A stretch of DNA of 64,000 nt, from assembly GCA_020912385.1 (NCBI GenBank), contig CP087208.1, positions 1,612,001 through 1,676,000 on the forward strand, read 5' to 3'. This document shows, in pieces, positions 46,823 to 55,913 of this stretch (positions within the stretch are counted from its first letter, which is position 1; each line of letters starts with the position of its first letter). This DNA comes from Neofusicoccum parvum (lineage: Eukaryota > Ascomycota > Dothideomycetes > Botryosphaeriales > Botryosphaeriaceae). Made by a program: the position numbers and the translations under genes. The notes under the pieces are model-generated. The model did no database searches, was not told the DNA's origin, and worked only from the letters and a program-made list of their open reading frames with translations.

Positions 46823-48258
46823 TCAGTTCACACCCGCCCGTCCCGCCGCCGCCGCCGCCGCCGCCCTCACCACGCTCGCCCTCGGCAGCACCCCCGCCTC
46901 CTCGAACGCCCCGAACGTCCGGACCCACATGTCCTCCGCGCCGTCGAAGCGCGCCCAGCCCATCCGCCGCGCCTTCGCGATGCTCGCGACGATCAGCCAG
47001 TCGCGCGTGTTGACCCAGTCGAACACCGCCCACGTGCACCAGTCGAAGGCGTCCGCGCTGCCGCCGTGCCGCTGCACGAGCCGGTGCCAGACGGCGCGCT
47101 TGTCGCGGGCCCACTCGGCCACGCTGGTCTGGAGGGCGGTTGGTTTCTCGATCTGCAGATGAGGGAGTGAGTGAGCGAGTGAGTGCGTTTGAGTGCGTGA
47201 GCAAAATGAAAAAAAAGAAAGAAAGAAAAAAATTCGGAACGGACCTTGACGCCAAAGTACTCGGCCAGCTGCGGCCAAAAGTGTCGCCACACCACCAAGT
47301 CTCCGGACGCGTGGTTGAAGACCTCGTTCCTGGTGTGTTCGTGCGTGGTGGCCCAGACGGCCATGTCGGCGAGGCTGGGCGCGTACGAGACGTCGTCGAC
47401 CGAGTCGAGGAGGAACTCCGAGCCGAGGAAGGGCGTGGAGGCGACCCCGAGCTCGGCATTGATGAGGAGGTAGACGGCGAAGGAGAGGGCCATGGACATG
47501 CCGTTGGCTGTTGGAGTCTCTGTCAGCAGGGCTCAGTCTGTTGTGGTCATTGGTTGTGGGAACCGACCCCGAGGTGTGAAGCCGATGATGCCGACGGGGC
47601 GGATGATGTTATACGACCACCTGTTTCGACGCTTCTGGGCCTCGCATAAGTAGTCTTCCTGCGGGTAGTAGAAGTTCAGCCCCTTGTCGTCGTAGCGGGG
47701 CATGTCCTCAGTAACAGGCTGTTTTGTAGGCCCCAGGTGGACACCGTAATACTGCCACTTGAGTTAGAGTAATGAGACATGCTCACTCAATCTGCGCTAC
47801 ACACCTTGCCACCAGTCTGAAGACAGACTCTATCCAACTTTGGGCAAATGCTCTCAACAACGTCCATGAAGTTCCTGAATAGCGGGGCATTCGTCTCCGT
47901 GAGCTTTGTCAAATCATCATTGTGCACGTATGACGTGAAGTATGCATGCGTGACATCGCCGCAGAGAGGCTTCAACGCCTCGACGGCCTTTTCCTTCGGG
48001 GCGAGGAAGTCAATGGCTACAAACTCGACACGAGGATCGGCCCACCTGTCGGGCGGGGGCCGACGCGAGGTGATGACGATTTTGGACCTTCGCAATAGTT
48101 GGACAGCAAAACACCCAGAGTCTTGTTTAGGCAGCGTACCATTCTGAGTCCGGCTGTTGGACCAGATGCTCGACGATTGCATGGCCACTAATGCCGTTGC
48201 ACCCACTAACCAATGCAACTTTCGGACTTTTTGAGGGGAGCAGAGCGTTGTCACTCAT
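46823..48258 (-). CDS. PRISE-family NAD(P)H reductase (progesterone 5-beta-reductase/iridoid synthase-like SDR)
   Basis: The model is complement(join(46823..47152,47245..47507,47568..47751,47805..48087,48140..48258)), 392 residues, with four introns of 52-92 nt. The short-chain dehydrogenase fold starts with VALVSGCNGISG, the variant dinucleotide motif of this family. SRRPPPDRW sits where NADPH is selected. The catalytic Lys is seen in TGGKYYGVHLGP and the Tyr in NFYYPQEDYL, matching the Lys-Tyr arrangement of PRISE enzymes. Plant members reduce activated C=C bonds of enones; fungal substrates are unknown. The C-terminus ends in an Ala-rich run encoded by GCC repeats. The third acceptor (CAG before TAT) was chosen to fit the family. 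Confidence 0.88.
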
Positions 48259-49011
48259 GTTGATGAGCATGGAGGTTTGAATGCTTTGAGTGATGCTGGA
48301 CAAAATCTTCCGAGGGGGTTTCTTTTAAAGGCATCCATCTCGGACAGAGACGATGGATTCGAGGGCTATAAATGCCTGGAAGCTATGCAGGGCCACGTAG
48401 CAATGCGCTGGATAACCACCACAAGGCAACCCTCTGGATGAGACTGCGAAGGAGCGGGGTGGTGTGATCGAGGCGCTCATCCTCTTGCTTTTCTATAGCG
48501 ATTTTGTGGACTGGACCGGATCATTGCCTGGAATCGGGGTGGGCCGAAAACTCCTGCAGTCGATGTTTGGCGCAAGATCATCATCTGTGTAACAGTGGCG
48601 GCTGACCACCGAAGAGATCGGATCTCAACAGATCCAGCCTATAGTATGACAAGGACATGTTCTGTGAACCCGCACCAGAGGCTGCATATTCTTTGCGCTA
48701 ATCGTCGGCTGCGCACTCTATATGAGAAGATTACGAGTTGGTGTAACAGTGTGATCTGCAGCTGGACTGAAACGGATGGGTGGCTGCTGCAGGATCCGAT
48801 TTTGGAACTTCTGCAAAGCCTTAGTATTTCCATGGGAACCGCCAAATCACACAAAGCTAAAAAGGAATTATGTTAACACAACGACACTTCTCTCCAGCAA
48901 AGTGTAGACTGCAGTCCCCACACTATCCTATACCATAAATACACACCCCCTTAATCTATAACCATAGTAATGCTCTTCGCTCACGTAAACTTTTGAAACA
49001 GTGATGCCACA
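48259..49011. other. Intergenic region upstream of the PRISE-type gene
   Basis: 753 bp between a minus-strand start (48258) and the stop of the large OB-fold protein (49012). No gene or RNA is supported. Confidence 0.5.
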
Positions 49012-52000
49012 TCACCAAAAGCTCCGAAAGAAGTCCTTGACCGGCACGATCTCCTCCTTCACATTCTGGCTCTCCTCCTTCACGTTCTGACTCCCCTCCT
49101 CCTTCTCCTCCCCCTCCACCTTAACTCCCACTTCCTCACTACCAACTTTGCCCCCAACACCGACCCACCACTCTCTCAACCCCTTCGCCTCCCTCCTCTC
49201 CTCATCGCCAAACTCCACCGGCGGTCCATGCACCTCCTCTCTCGTAGCACCGCTCACGCCGTTGTGGTGAGGCGCGTCCTCCGCTTCGCCCTCCACCGCA
49301 CCCCACAGCCCACCCGTGACGTCGCCCCAAAGGCCGCTTAGGTGATCCGCCCAGATCGGCTTCATCGAGTCGGCGATGTCGCTCTTCTTCCTCCCCTCGC
49401 CCTCTCCCTCCGCATCTGTGACCTCCTGCGATCCAGGCGCGCTGCGTCGCACCGTGCCGTACCGGAACACGCACCACGCACTTTCGTTGCCGCTGAGTAG
49501 GCTGGGCCGGCCCTTCCTGCTGCGCACCAGGAACGCGCGTAGTAGGACGGCATCGCCCGGCTCGAGTTCCGGCAGCGCAGCCTTCCAGGGGCGGAAGACC
49601 TGGACGCGGACGCTGGCCGCGTTGGGGAGACTTGGGTCGGTGATGCTGAAGAGCGTGTGGTAGTCGCGCGGCCCAGCTGAGGCGCGGACGGGAGATTTGC
49701 TCGGACAGGTGCAGACGGCCAGGACGTCGACGGTCGAGGACTGCGAGTTTGTGTAGGAGTCAAGATGTGTGAGGGGGGTGAAATAGGAGAAGGATGTGCG
49801 AGTGCCTTGGGAGAGTTGGGAAGGTGTCCATTTGATGTCGCGAGAGGCGCTGGGCTTCTGGGAGGATTTAGGTTGTGTGGCTTCGGACAGAGTGGTCTCC
49901 TTCGTCGTGATGTCGTTCACAACGGTATCGTCGCCCAGCTCTTCTCTTTGCTCAACACTTGGCTTCGCCGCTTGAGCTTCTGCTGAGAGCGCACTGACTT
50001 GGGAGAAGCTCTTTGCTGTGGATGCCACTTGGGTGAGGCGAGGAGTGGGCGGGAGGATGCTATCGTGTTGCGTCTTTGGTGCTAAGTGCTGTACTTGCGT
50101 TGCTTCTTGGCTAGCCTGCGGTGTCAGAACGTTATTTTCCTGGAGTGTCTGCGTTTTGCTTGCGATGGGCTTAGGTGCGGTAATAACTTCGTTAGGCGGT
50201 GAGGACCTGAGTAGTTCGGACTGCCGCTCTTCTGTGTGCGCACGTGAGCGTGCGCTTTCGTCTGAGAGTTGCGTCTCCTCCACTACTTGACCCGGTGATA
50301 CAGGACCATGTTGAAGCTGACTCTCTTTCTCAACTTGTATTGGCGAGGACGCAACCTCCACCTGCGGAGTCTTCGAAGGCTTGACTTGTGATTGAGGAAG
50401 CTGTGATTGAGACTCAGAATGGACCGTCTGTTGACTCTCATTCTCATCAGCTACTGAGGAGGTGGTCTGTCTTTCGCGCTGCGTCTCAAATGGAAACTGC
50501 GAAGTTCTCATCGCTCGTAGTATGCTTGAATCGTCCTGTAGCATGGACGAATGGGTCGGTTCGCCTCTGTCGATGTCATCATGAAGCATTGAGGACTGCG
50601 CGTGTGTTTCTTTCTTCTTCTGGGAGCCCCATTCGAAGTTGAGCTCTGGGAAAGGAGAAGAAGAACGATCCGCGATCATCTCATCACTCTTTTGGCTTTC
50701 AAGCTCGCTCTGAAGCCTTCGGTTCTGCGCTTCCTGCGGATCGTTGATGGTTTCCTCTTCAACAGCTATAGATGTCTCTATGTCTGGACTTTGAGCAACG
50801 GGCGTGATCGGGCTGACAGCTGGGCGTTCTAAGCTTTCTTCACGAGCCTGTTGCTCCATCTGTGAAAGATCGCCAAGAATCTGGCTCGCTTCTAGTCCGG
50901 CTGAGGGTTCGAAGTCTTGCAAGACAGGGCCATCAGATGATGGGGCTGACGGCGAAGAAGGGTGTTGAGTAGAAACAGTTGCATTGGAGTCCCATTCACA
51001 CTCCGAATCCTTGACTTCAGTTCTCCGTCGTCTCTGAGCGACGCGAGCCGCGACACCGGAAACCCCCCGAGGAGTCCGGGGTGCCCGTGAGCCTTGAGAT
51101 AAACGCAGACTTCGCCTCTGGGTCCGAGACGTTGTGTTAGTATCCGCCTGAGAAACAGTCTCAATTGTGGATTGGCGTGTCCTGCGGCGGGTTTGTGGCG
51201 GCGAGAATGTGAGTGAAGATTGGACGCTGTCTTGCGTCAGAGAAGGTTCTTGTTGTGACGTAGTCAGATCAAATTTGGTCTCAACAGGAGACACAGCTTG
51301 ACGTTCTCTTTGTTCACGAGTGACAACTGGACGGTCCGACTCGATGGTGGCATGGGCAACCCCAGATTGTTGGTCCTCCCCATCCACGCTATCACTTCCT
51401 AAGTCAACAATTTCTGCTGATGATGAGATGGGTGGCTTCGTTGTTAGAGAGGTAGATCGGGTAGCCTTCCGCTTCTGAGGAGTTGCTGCAGGGGTGCTAC
51501 TGCCTTCTCGTGTTTCTGCACTCGGCTTAACAGCTTTTGGGGTTGAGCTTGCCTCGGAAACCTCAAAATCTGGCATATGCCAGTCGTCATCCAAGACTGG
51601 CATGACTGCATCATCGCTGAAGGACATATTCCCTTGCGGTACGGAGTTATTGGACTCTCGTGCGTCATTCTGTGCAGGATCCTCTGCCTTGAGTGGCTGA
51701 GATTCACGAGCTTCTTCTCTTGTTGCATGCGACAGCTGCTCTGGCGACTCCTTCTCCTTGGTTATCTCGGAGATGATTTCAGGCTTTTGCAGCTGCAGCA
51801 TGCCAGGTTCTTCCTGCATTGCAGGTTGTATGTGCTGGTTCTTCTCTGGCACCTGGTATTCCTTGTTCCTGGGTGTCTCAACGAACGAGGTAGGCACGTC
51901 TGGCAATTCCTGATCAATTCCCGTGGCCTGCTCAACTGCCGGCCCGCTGTCTCGGCGTACTTGCTGATCAAGTCCTATTTCTGGGGTAAGGAAGGAGGCA

Positions 52001-54111
52001 GATTCGTGGAGCTGAGTGTCTTGCACATCCACGATATCAGGAGCTCTAGGGGCTGAACCGGAACGAGATGCTCGGATTACAGAGAGAGCAGCCCCGTCAA
52101 GACCGAATTGAAATTGACTCGGCGGAAACTTATCGTGCTGAGGCTGCTCATCAGAATGAGCGTGGTGCTCCTCCATGGCTCGAGGTGTTGGATCAGCTAC
52201 CATGTCATCTGGTCTGCCTTCTGGGGTCCTAAGGGCTTCCTCAGCGGCTTGAGCTACTGAAATTGCTGTAGCTGGACGAATCTCGTGCTGAACTTGGTCT
52301 ACGTGGACTGCCGGTATTGGTTCCTCAGTAGACACAGAAGGGCGTGCATCCATGTACGAAGAAGCTCCTGCTGCTACGGGAAAGGGGGAGGGTAGTGGTA
52401 AAGTTGATGAAGTAATTGGCTGCAATTGCGGTGTAGACGGCGCGTTTACTGGACCAATAGGTGGTGTTTTCGCGGGGGATTTAGTGATTGATATGTCTGA
52501 CTGGGTTTGGGGGAGCAGAGGCGGCGGCATTATCGGAGAAGCATGTGCAACACCCAGCAAAGGGGCACCCGCTTTCTCTAGGACTTCCGATGGCTGTCGC
52601 TGCTGCGGTGATTCGGCAAGTTGTGGCTCGGTCGCTTCATCTCGGCTCTCCTTGGTTTCGGACTGGGCTAGTGGGCTGTCGAGTGTGGGTGCAAAAACAC
52701 CCGACGCTTGATCCTGTTCGGGTTGTTGAGCAACTGATCGCGGTTTTGAAACGCGCTCATCTTCGCTCGTGTCTTCCTCGGTAGTGGAAAGATGCGGGTG
52801 TGCCATCTGAGCCTCGCTCTCAAGACTCTCTTCCCGATCCACATATTCCGAGTGCTCTGACTCTGCAACCTCCGAGTCAGCCTCAGTAGAACTCATTTCA
52901 ACCACCTCGAGTTCTTCTATGTCGGTATCGTGTTCTGTGTCGCTCGTGAAATCCTCGACATGCACTGACGCCGCGGCACTTGGAACAGCTTCGTCCTCAT
53001 CGGGTATCACAGAAGGTAATGACTCTGCCTCAGAATCCCCTTGAATAATACGAGCATCTCGAATAGAAAATTGCGCTGCGAGTTCGTCTTCTGGCTCATC
53101 TGGAAACTCGTCCACGTCGGTGGTTCCACCGGCCTCAACAGCGTCCTCCAAATACTGCTTGTACAGAGCGTCATCCTGCTCGCTGATTTCCTCCCGGATA
53201 TCTTTCTTAGCTGCACGCTGCGGCATATTGGACTCATGCTGCATAAGGGAAGCTTCGGTACGAGGTTCAGGCATTAACTCCTCTTCCTGTTCTGCCGTAA
53301 CCTCGGCCGGTGTCATCCTGGCCGAAACAGGCGTGTTGGGCAGCTCCAGGGCCGGGAGACCGGGAGCAGAAGCTCTTTCACTGGGGCTGGCCAGAACATC
53401 GTCATCCACGGACATTGCATCACCCTTCTCAGGGGAGGGAGTCCGAGTGGCATAGGTCCAGACGCCAACGTCTTTGAAAGACGTCCTCCGTCTTTTCCTA
53501 CTTTTGAAGTCATCCTCGTCGGCAAATAGATCATAGTCGGAGAGCGATTCGCCCGACAGACGTCCGCGCTTCAGGAAGGCTGGAGAGGACCAGGTGTTGA
53601 AGCGCAATCCTTCAGCGCTGAACCTGCCCACGATCTTGCTCGGAGTATTATACACAGCCTCCTCTTCTGTCTCTTCCTCAGCAGGCTCGGGAGTGCTGCG
53701 TTGGACATCAAGGTTGGCAAACTGCCTGCCGTCGCGCGTCACCAGCATCTGCAGCCTGTCTCTGAAGCCCAGCTCCCAGTCGACGCTCTTTCCCGGGGTG
53801 CGCACAACCTCCTCTTCGCCACTTGACTGCAGCCATTGTACTCCGCCCAACTTCAAGCCGACTTTGTCGCCAATACCAAGCTGCGATGTCGCGACGGCAT
53901 AGGCGGCATCTCCGAAAAATTGGACGCGGACTTGACCACGGCGGCGACGCAGACGGAAGTCGGGTTCGGCGAGGAGGAGGGCGCATGTGCGGGTGGACGA
54001 GGAGTAAGGCCAGAGGATGGTCACGACGGCAGTTATGGATTTCGTGGAAGGCGTTGGGAGAGAAGGGTGGAGAGTCGCAATCGGGATGCGCTCGCTGGCG
54101 ATGGAGGCCAT
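49012..54111 (-). CDS. Large OB-fold protein of telomere single-strand binding type (POT1/Cdc13 domain)
   Basis: A single exon of 1699 residues, unusual here for its length without introns. Residues about 25-120 look like an OB fold (AVVTILWPYSSS, RGQVRVQFFGDAAYAV, GDKVGLKLGGVQWL). Residues about 1437-1560 form a second OB fold of POT1/Cdc13 type (VDVLAVCTCPSKSPV, DYHTLFSITDPSLP, VRVQVFRPWKAALPELEPGD). The 1300 residues between are acidic, Ser/Gln-rich and presumably disordered. About 18 SQ/TQ sites cluster at residues 1170-1440, a SUMO-interacting-like EIVDLGSDS lies near 900, and VKxE sites sit at the C-terminus. Related fungal proteins are annotated from the OB domain alone. A telomere role is inferred. 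Confidence 0.75.
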   Translation of the reverse strand: MASIASERIPIATLHPSLPTPSTKSITAVVTILWPYSSSTRTCALLLAEPDFRLRRRRGQVRVQFFGDAAYAVATSQLGIGDKVGLKLGGVQWLQSSGEEEVVRTPGKSVDWELGFRDRLQMLVTRDGRQFANLDVQRSTPEPAEEETEEEAVYNTPSKIVGRFSAEGLRFNTWSSPAFLKRGRLSGESLSDYDLFADEDDFKSRKRRRTSFKDVGVWTYATRTPSPEKGDAMSVDDDVLASPSERASAPGLPALELPNTPVSARMTPAEVTAEQEEELMPEPRTEASLMQHESNMPQRAAKKDIREEISEQDDALYKQYLEDAVEAGGTTDVDEFPDEPEDELAAQFSIRDARIIQGDSEAESLPSVIPDEDEAVPSAAASVHVEDFTSDTEHDTDIEELEVVEMSSTEADSEVAESEHSEYVDREESLESEAQMAHPHLSTTEEDTSEDERVSKPRSVAQQPEQDQASGVFAPTLDSPLAQSETKESRDEATEPQLAESPQQRQPSEVLEKAGAPLLGVAHASPIMPPPLLPQTQSDISITKSPAKTPPIGPVNAPSTPQLQPITSSTLPLPSPFPVAAGASSYMDARPSVSTEEPIPAVHVDQVQHEIRPATAISVAQAAEEALRTPEGRPDDMVADPTPRAMEEHHAHSDEQPQHDKFPPSQFQFGLDGAALSVIRASRSGSAPRAPDIVDVQDTQLHESASFLTPEIGLDQQVRRDSGPAVEQATGIDQELPDVPTSFVETPRNKEYQVPEKNQHIQPAMQEEPGMLQLQKPEIISEITKEKESPEQLSHATREEARESQPLKAEDPAQNDARESNNSVPQGNMSFSDDAVMPVLDDDWHMPDFEVSEASSTPKAVKPSAETREGSSTPAATPQKRKATRSTSLTTKPPISSSAEIVDLGSDSVDGEDQQSGVAHATIESDRPVVTREQRERQAVSPVETKFDLTTSQQEPSLTQDSVQSSLTFSPPQTRRRTRQSTIETVSQADTNTTSRTQRRSLRLSQGSRAPRTPRGVSGVAARVAQRRRRTEVKDSECEWDSNATVSTQHPSSPSAPSSDGPVLQDFEPSAGLEASQILGDLSQMEQQAREESLERPAVSPITPVAQSPDIETSIAVEEETINDPQEAQNRRLQSELESQKSDEMIADRSSSPFPELNFEWGSQKKKETHAQSSMLHDDIDRGEPTHSSMLQDDSSILRAMRTSQFPFETQRERQTTSSVADENESQQTVHSESQSQLPQSQVKPSKTPQVEVASSPIQVEKESQLQHGPVSPGQVVEETQLSDESARSRAHTEERQSELLRSSPPNEVITAPKPIASKTQTLQENNVLTPQASQEATQVQHLAPKTQHDSILPPTPRLTQVASTAKSFSQVSALSAEAQAAKPSVEQREELGDDTVVNDITTKETTLSEATQPKSSQKPSASRDIKWTPSQLSQGTRTSFSYFTPLTHLDSYTNSQSSTVDVLAVCTCPSKSPVRASAGPRDYHTLFSITDPSLPNAASVRVQVFRPWKAALPELEPGDAVLLRAFLVRSRKGRPSLLSGNESAWCVFRYGTVRRSAPGSQEVTDAEGEGEGRKKSDIADSMKPIWADHLSGLWGDVTGGLWGAVEGEAEDAPHHNGVSGATREEVHGPPVEFGDEERREAKGLREWWVGVGGKVGSEEVGVKVEGEEKEEGSQNVKEESQNVKEEIVPVKDFFRSFW

Positions 54112-54470
54112 CGCGGCAAAGTTGCGATGCTACGACGGGGGACAGGCAGCAGTCTTCATGGCGCGAAGGGTTGCGACGGCAGAGGATCGGGTGGGAGTGA
54201 GTGGCGTGGCAGCGGAAGGCGCGTCGGCAAGGTCGAGCTCGCCCTTCGCGCACGCGACGGATGGGAAGGAACGAGCGGGCGGCTGTGGCTCCTGCTTCGC
54301 CAGCCCACCGCGCAGCCCTACCCGGCGATCGCCGCAACACCAAGCAAGCCTCGCGCCCTCGCTCCACTCATCAACAACACCGTCACAAAGGGGTCGTTCA
54401 GCGACTTTGGAAGCCGTCTATCTACGACGCTCTATTAAGTAACTCAACTACAAACCCAGCCCACTCACGC
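54112..54470. other. Intergenic region upstream of the OB-fold protein gene
   Basis: 359 bp that must hold the promoter of the OB-fold gene and the 3' UTR of the PTH11-like gene; both are on the minus strand. Nothing else seen. Confidence 0.55.
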
Positions 54471-55913
54471 TTAGACCACCGAGTCTCGCCCATACGCCCG
54501 CGACGGCTTTCTCAGCGTGTTCCCTGAAATACTGTCGCGACCCGTCCAGTTGGCTTCCACCACCGACTTTTTCGTGACCAGTATCGCATGCGAGTCCTGC
54601 GGGGCATGCATCCAGCTCGATGGCCTTGATGCACTGCACATGGCCCCGTTCGTCGATCCCCATTCCCAGTTGCGGTTCCAACAGATGGGGCCCATCGTGT
54701 CCTCGGTGATCGTCGGCAACCTGAGGTTCCTTCTCGACGGCCCTGTGGAGTCCAGCAGTCGGGGGAATACTTTGGCCACCAGCGGCTTCATGACCATGAG
54801 AGACGCACAGATGATGCCGACGTTGGCCTCGACTGTCGACCATGTTATGGCTGCGATTCCAGCGCCTGGACTCTCTCCTTAGCATGCATTTTCAGAGGAC
54901 GAAATCTCGAGAGCCTACCCTCCATGTTGTCATTGGCCGCATACATGTGGACCAGTAGTATACGCAGAATACTGACTACGCAGACGCTGAGCATATTGTC
55001 AGCGAGACCGCTTCCTGCAAAAGTAGGGGCCATTACTCACAATCCACCAAGTGCAAACACTGCCATAAGGCTGAGTTTCTGTCTCAAAGGTAGGCGTAAC
55101 CCTTTGATGAGGGGCATGGGCAGGAGCCAGACCACAAAGTCCATCAAAATCCCGAGTAGCGCGCTAGCAAACCAGTACTTCTGCGCGTCGCTGCAGTGCC
55201 CAGGCACACTGGGATTCCAGTACTTGGTTGCTGGGTTACACATGAAAATGCCTCCGAAGAAGCCGTACAGCGCCGCACCAAACACCACGGCAAGGGATAC
55301 CTTGCACGCCCACTGAATCCAGCGCTGCTGGAAGAGTCGCAGGTACTGGAGAAGAAATGATGACTTGGTCGCGTTGGTAAGAACTTGGTACAAGAGATTG
55401 CTGCACAGTACCAGCTTCAAGACTCGTTAGCTCACTGTACCCCCTGCAGGCTTCTGTGGAACTTTACTACCTTTGCAATAATTGAGACGTCGTTCGCTTC
55501 TTCGTTCCACCTGTGGCCAACCATCTTCGACGCTACGTAGACCTCGCCACCTACCACGCCGGTCATTGCGATTGATAGAATCTGAGAGTCGGTGAGCGTC
55601 TGAACACCACTGAATGTTCCCAGCGACATACGAGAGCAAAGAGAAGAAGCCAGTCCTCTTTGGCAATTGTCCGAGTAAGTCGAGCTCGCGCATACCATCT
55701 CAGTACTACAGCCACAGTCGCAAGTACTGTGAAGACGAGTGCTGGTGCCAACGCATGCCATCCAATATTCACCGGTGCCTCCGCCTGGACAATTGAGGAG
55801 CCCAGGTCCACATGCGCGTAGAGAAGCGGCGAGATGTCTCGGCTAAACCGTTCGAAGCGGGGTCCATCGCCATTCTCTATTGTTGTTCGTTTCAACATTC
55901 CGGCCACCGACAT
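54471..55913 (-). CDS. PTH11/rhodopsin-like seven-helix integral membrane protein
   Basis: The model is complement(join(54471..54850,54919..54986,55041..55414,55471..55581,55632..55913)), 404 residues, with four introns of 49-68 nt. The family is clear: RWYARARLTRTIAKEDWLLLFAL, NATKSSFLLQYLRLFQ, CNPATKYWNPSVPGHC with the paired cysteines, then ALLGILMDFVVWLLPMPLI and FALGGFVCVVSILRI. The WSTVEANVGIICASLMVMKP block closes the membrane domain, and a cytosolic tail of about 110 residues follows. It resembles the fungal rhodopsin-domain group more closely than the first PTH11-like gene at 7.6 kb does. The ligand is unknown. The first ATG is at 55913; another in-frame ATG follows at 55898. Confidence 0.9.

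Noticed and set aside
44521..48258. MCT transporter plus PRISE reductase as part of a metabolite cluster
   Set aside because: No synthase, P450 or pathway regulator lies nearby; two enzymes/transporters on one strand are not enough.
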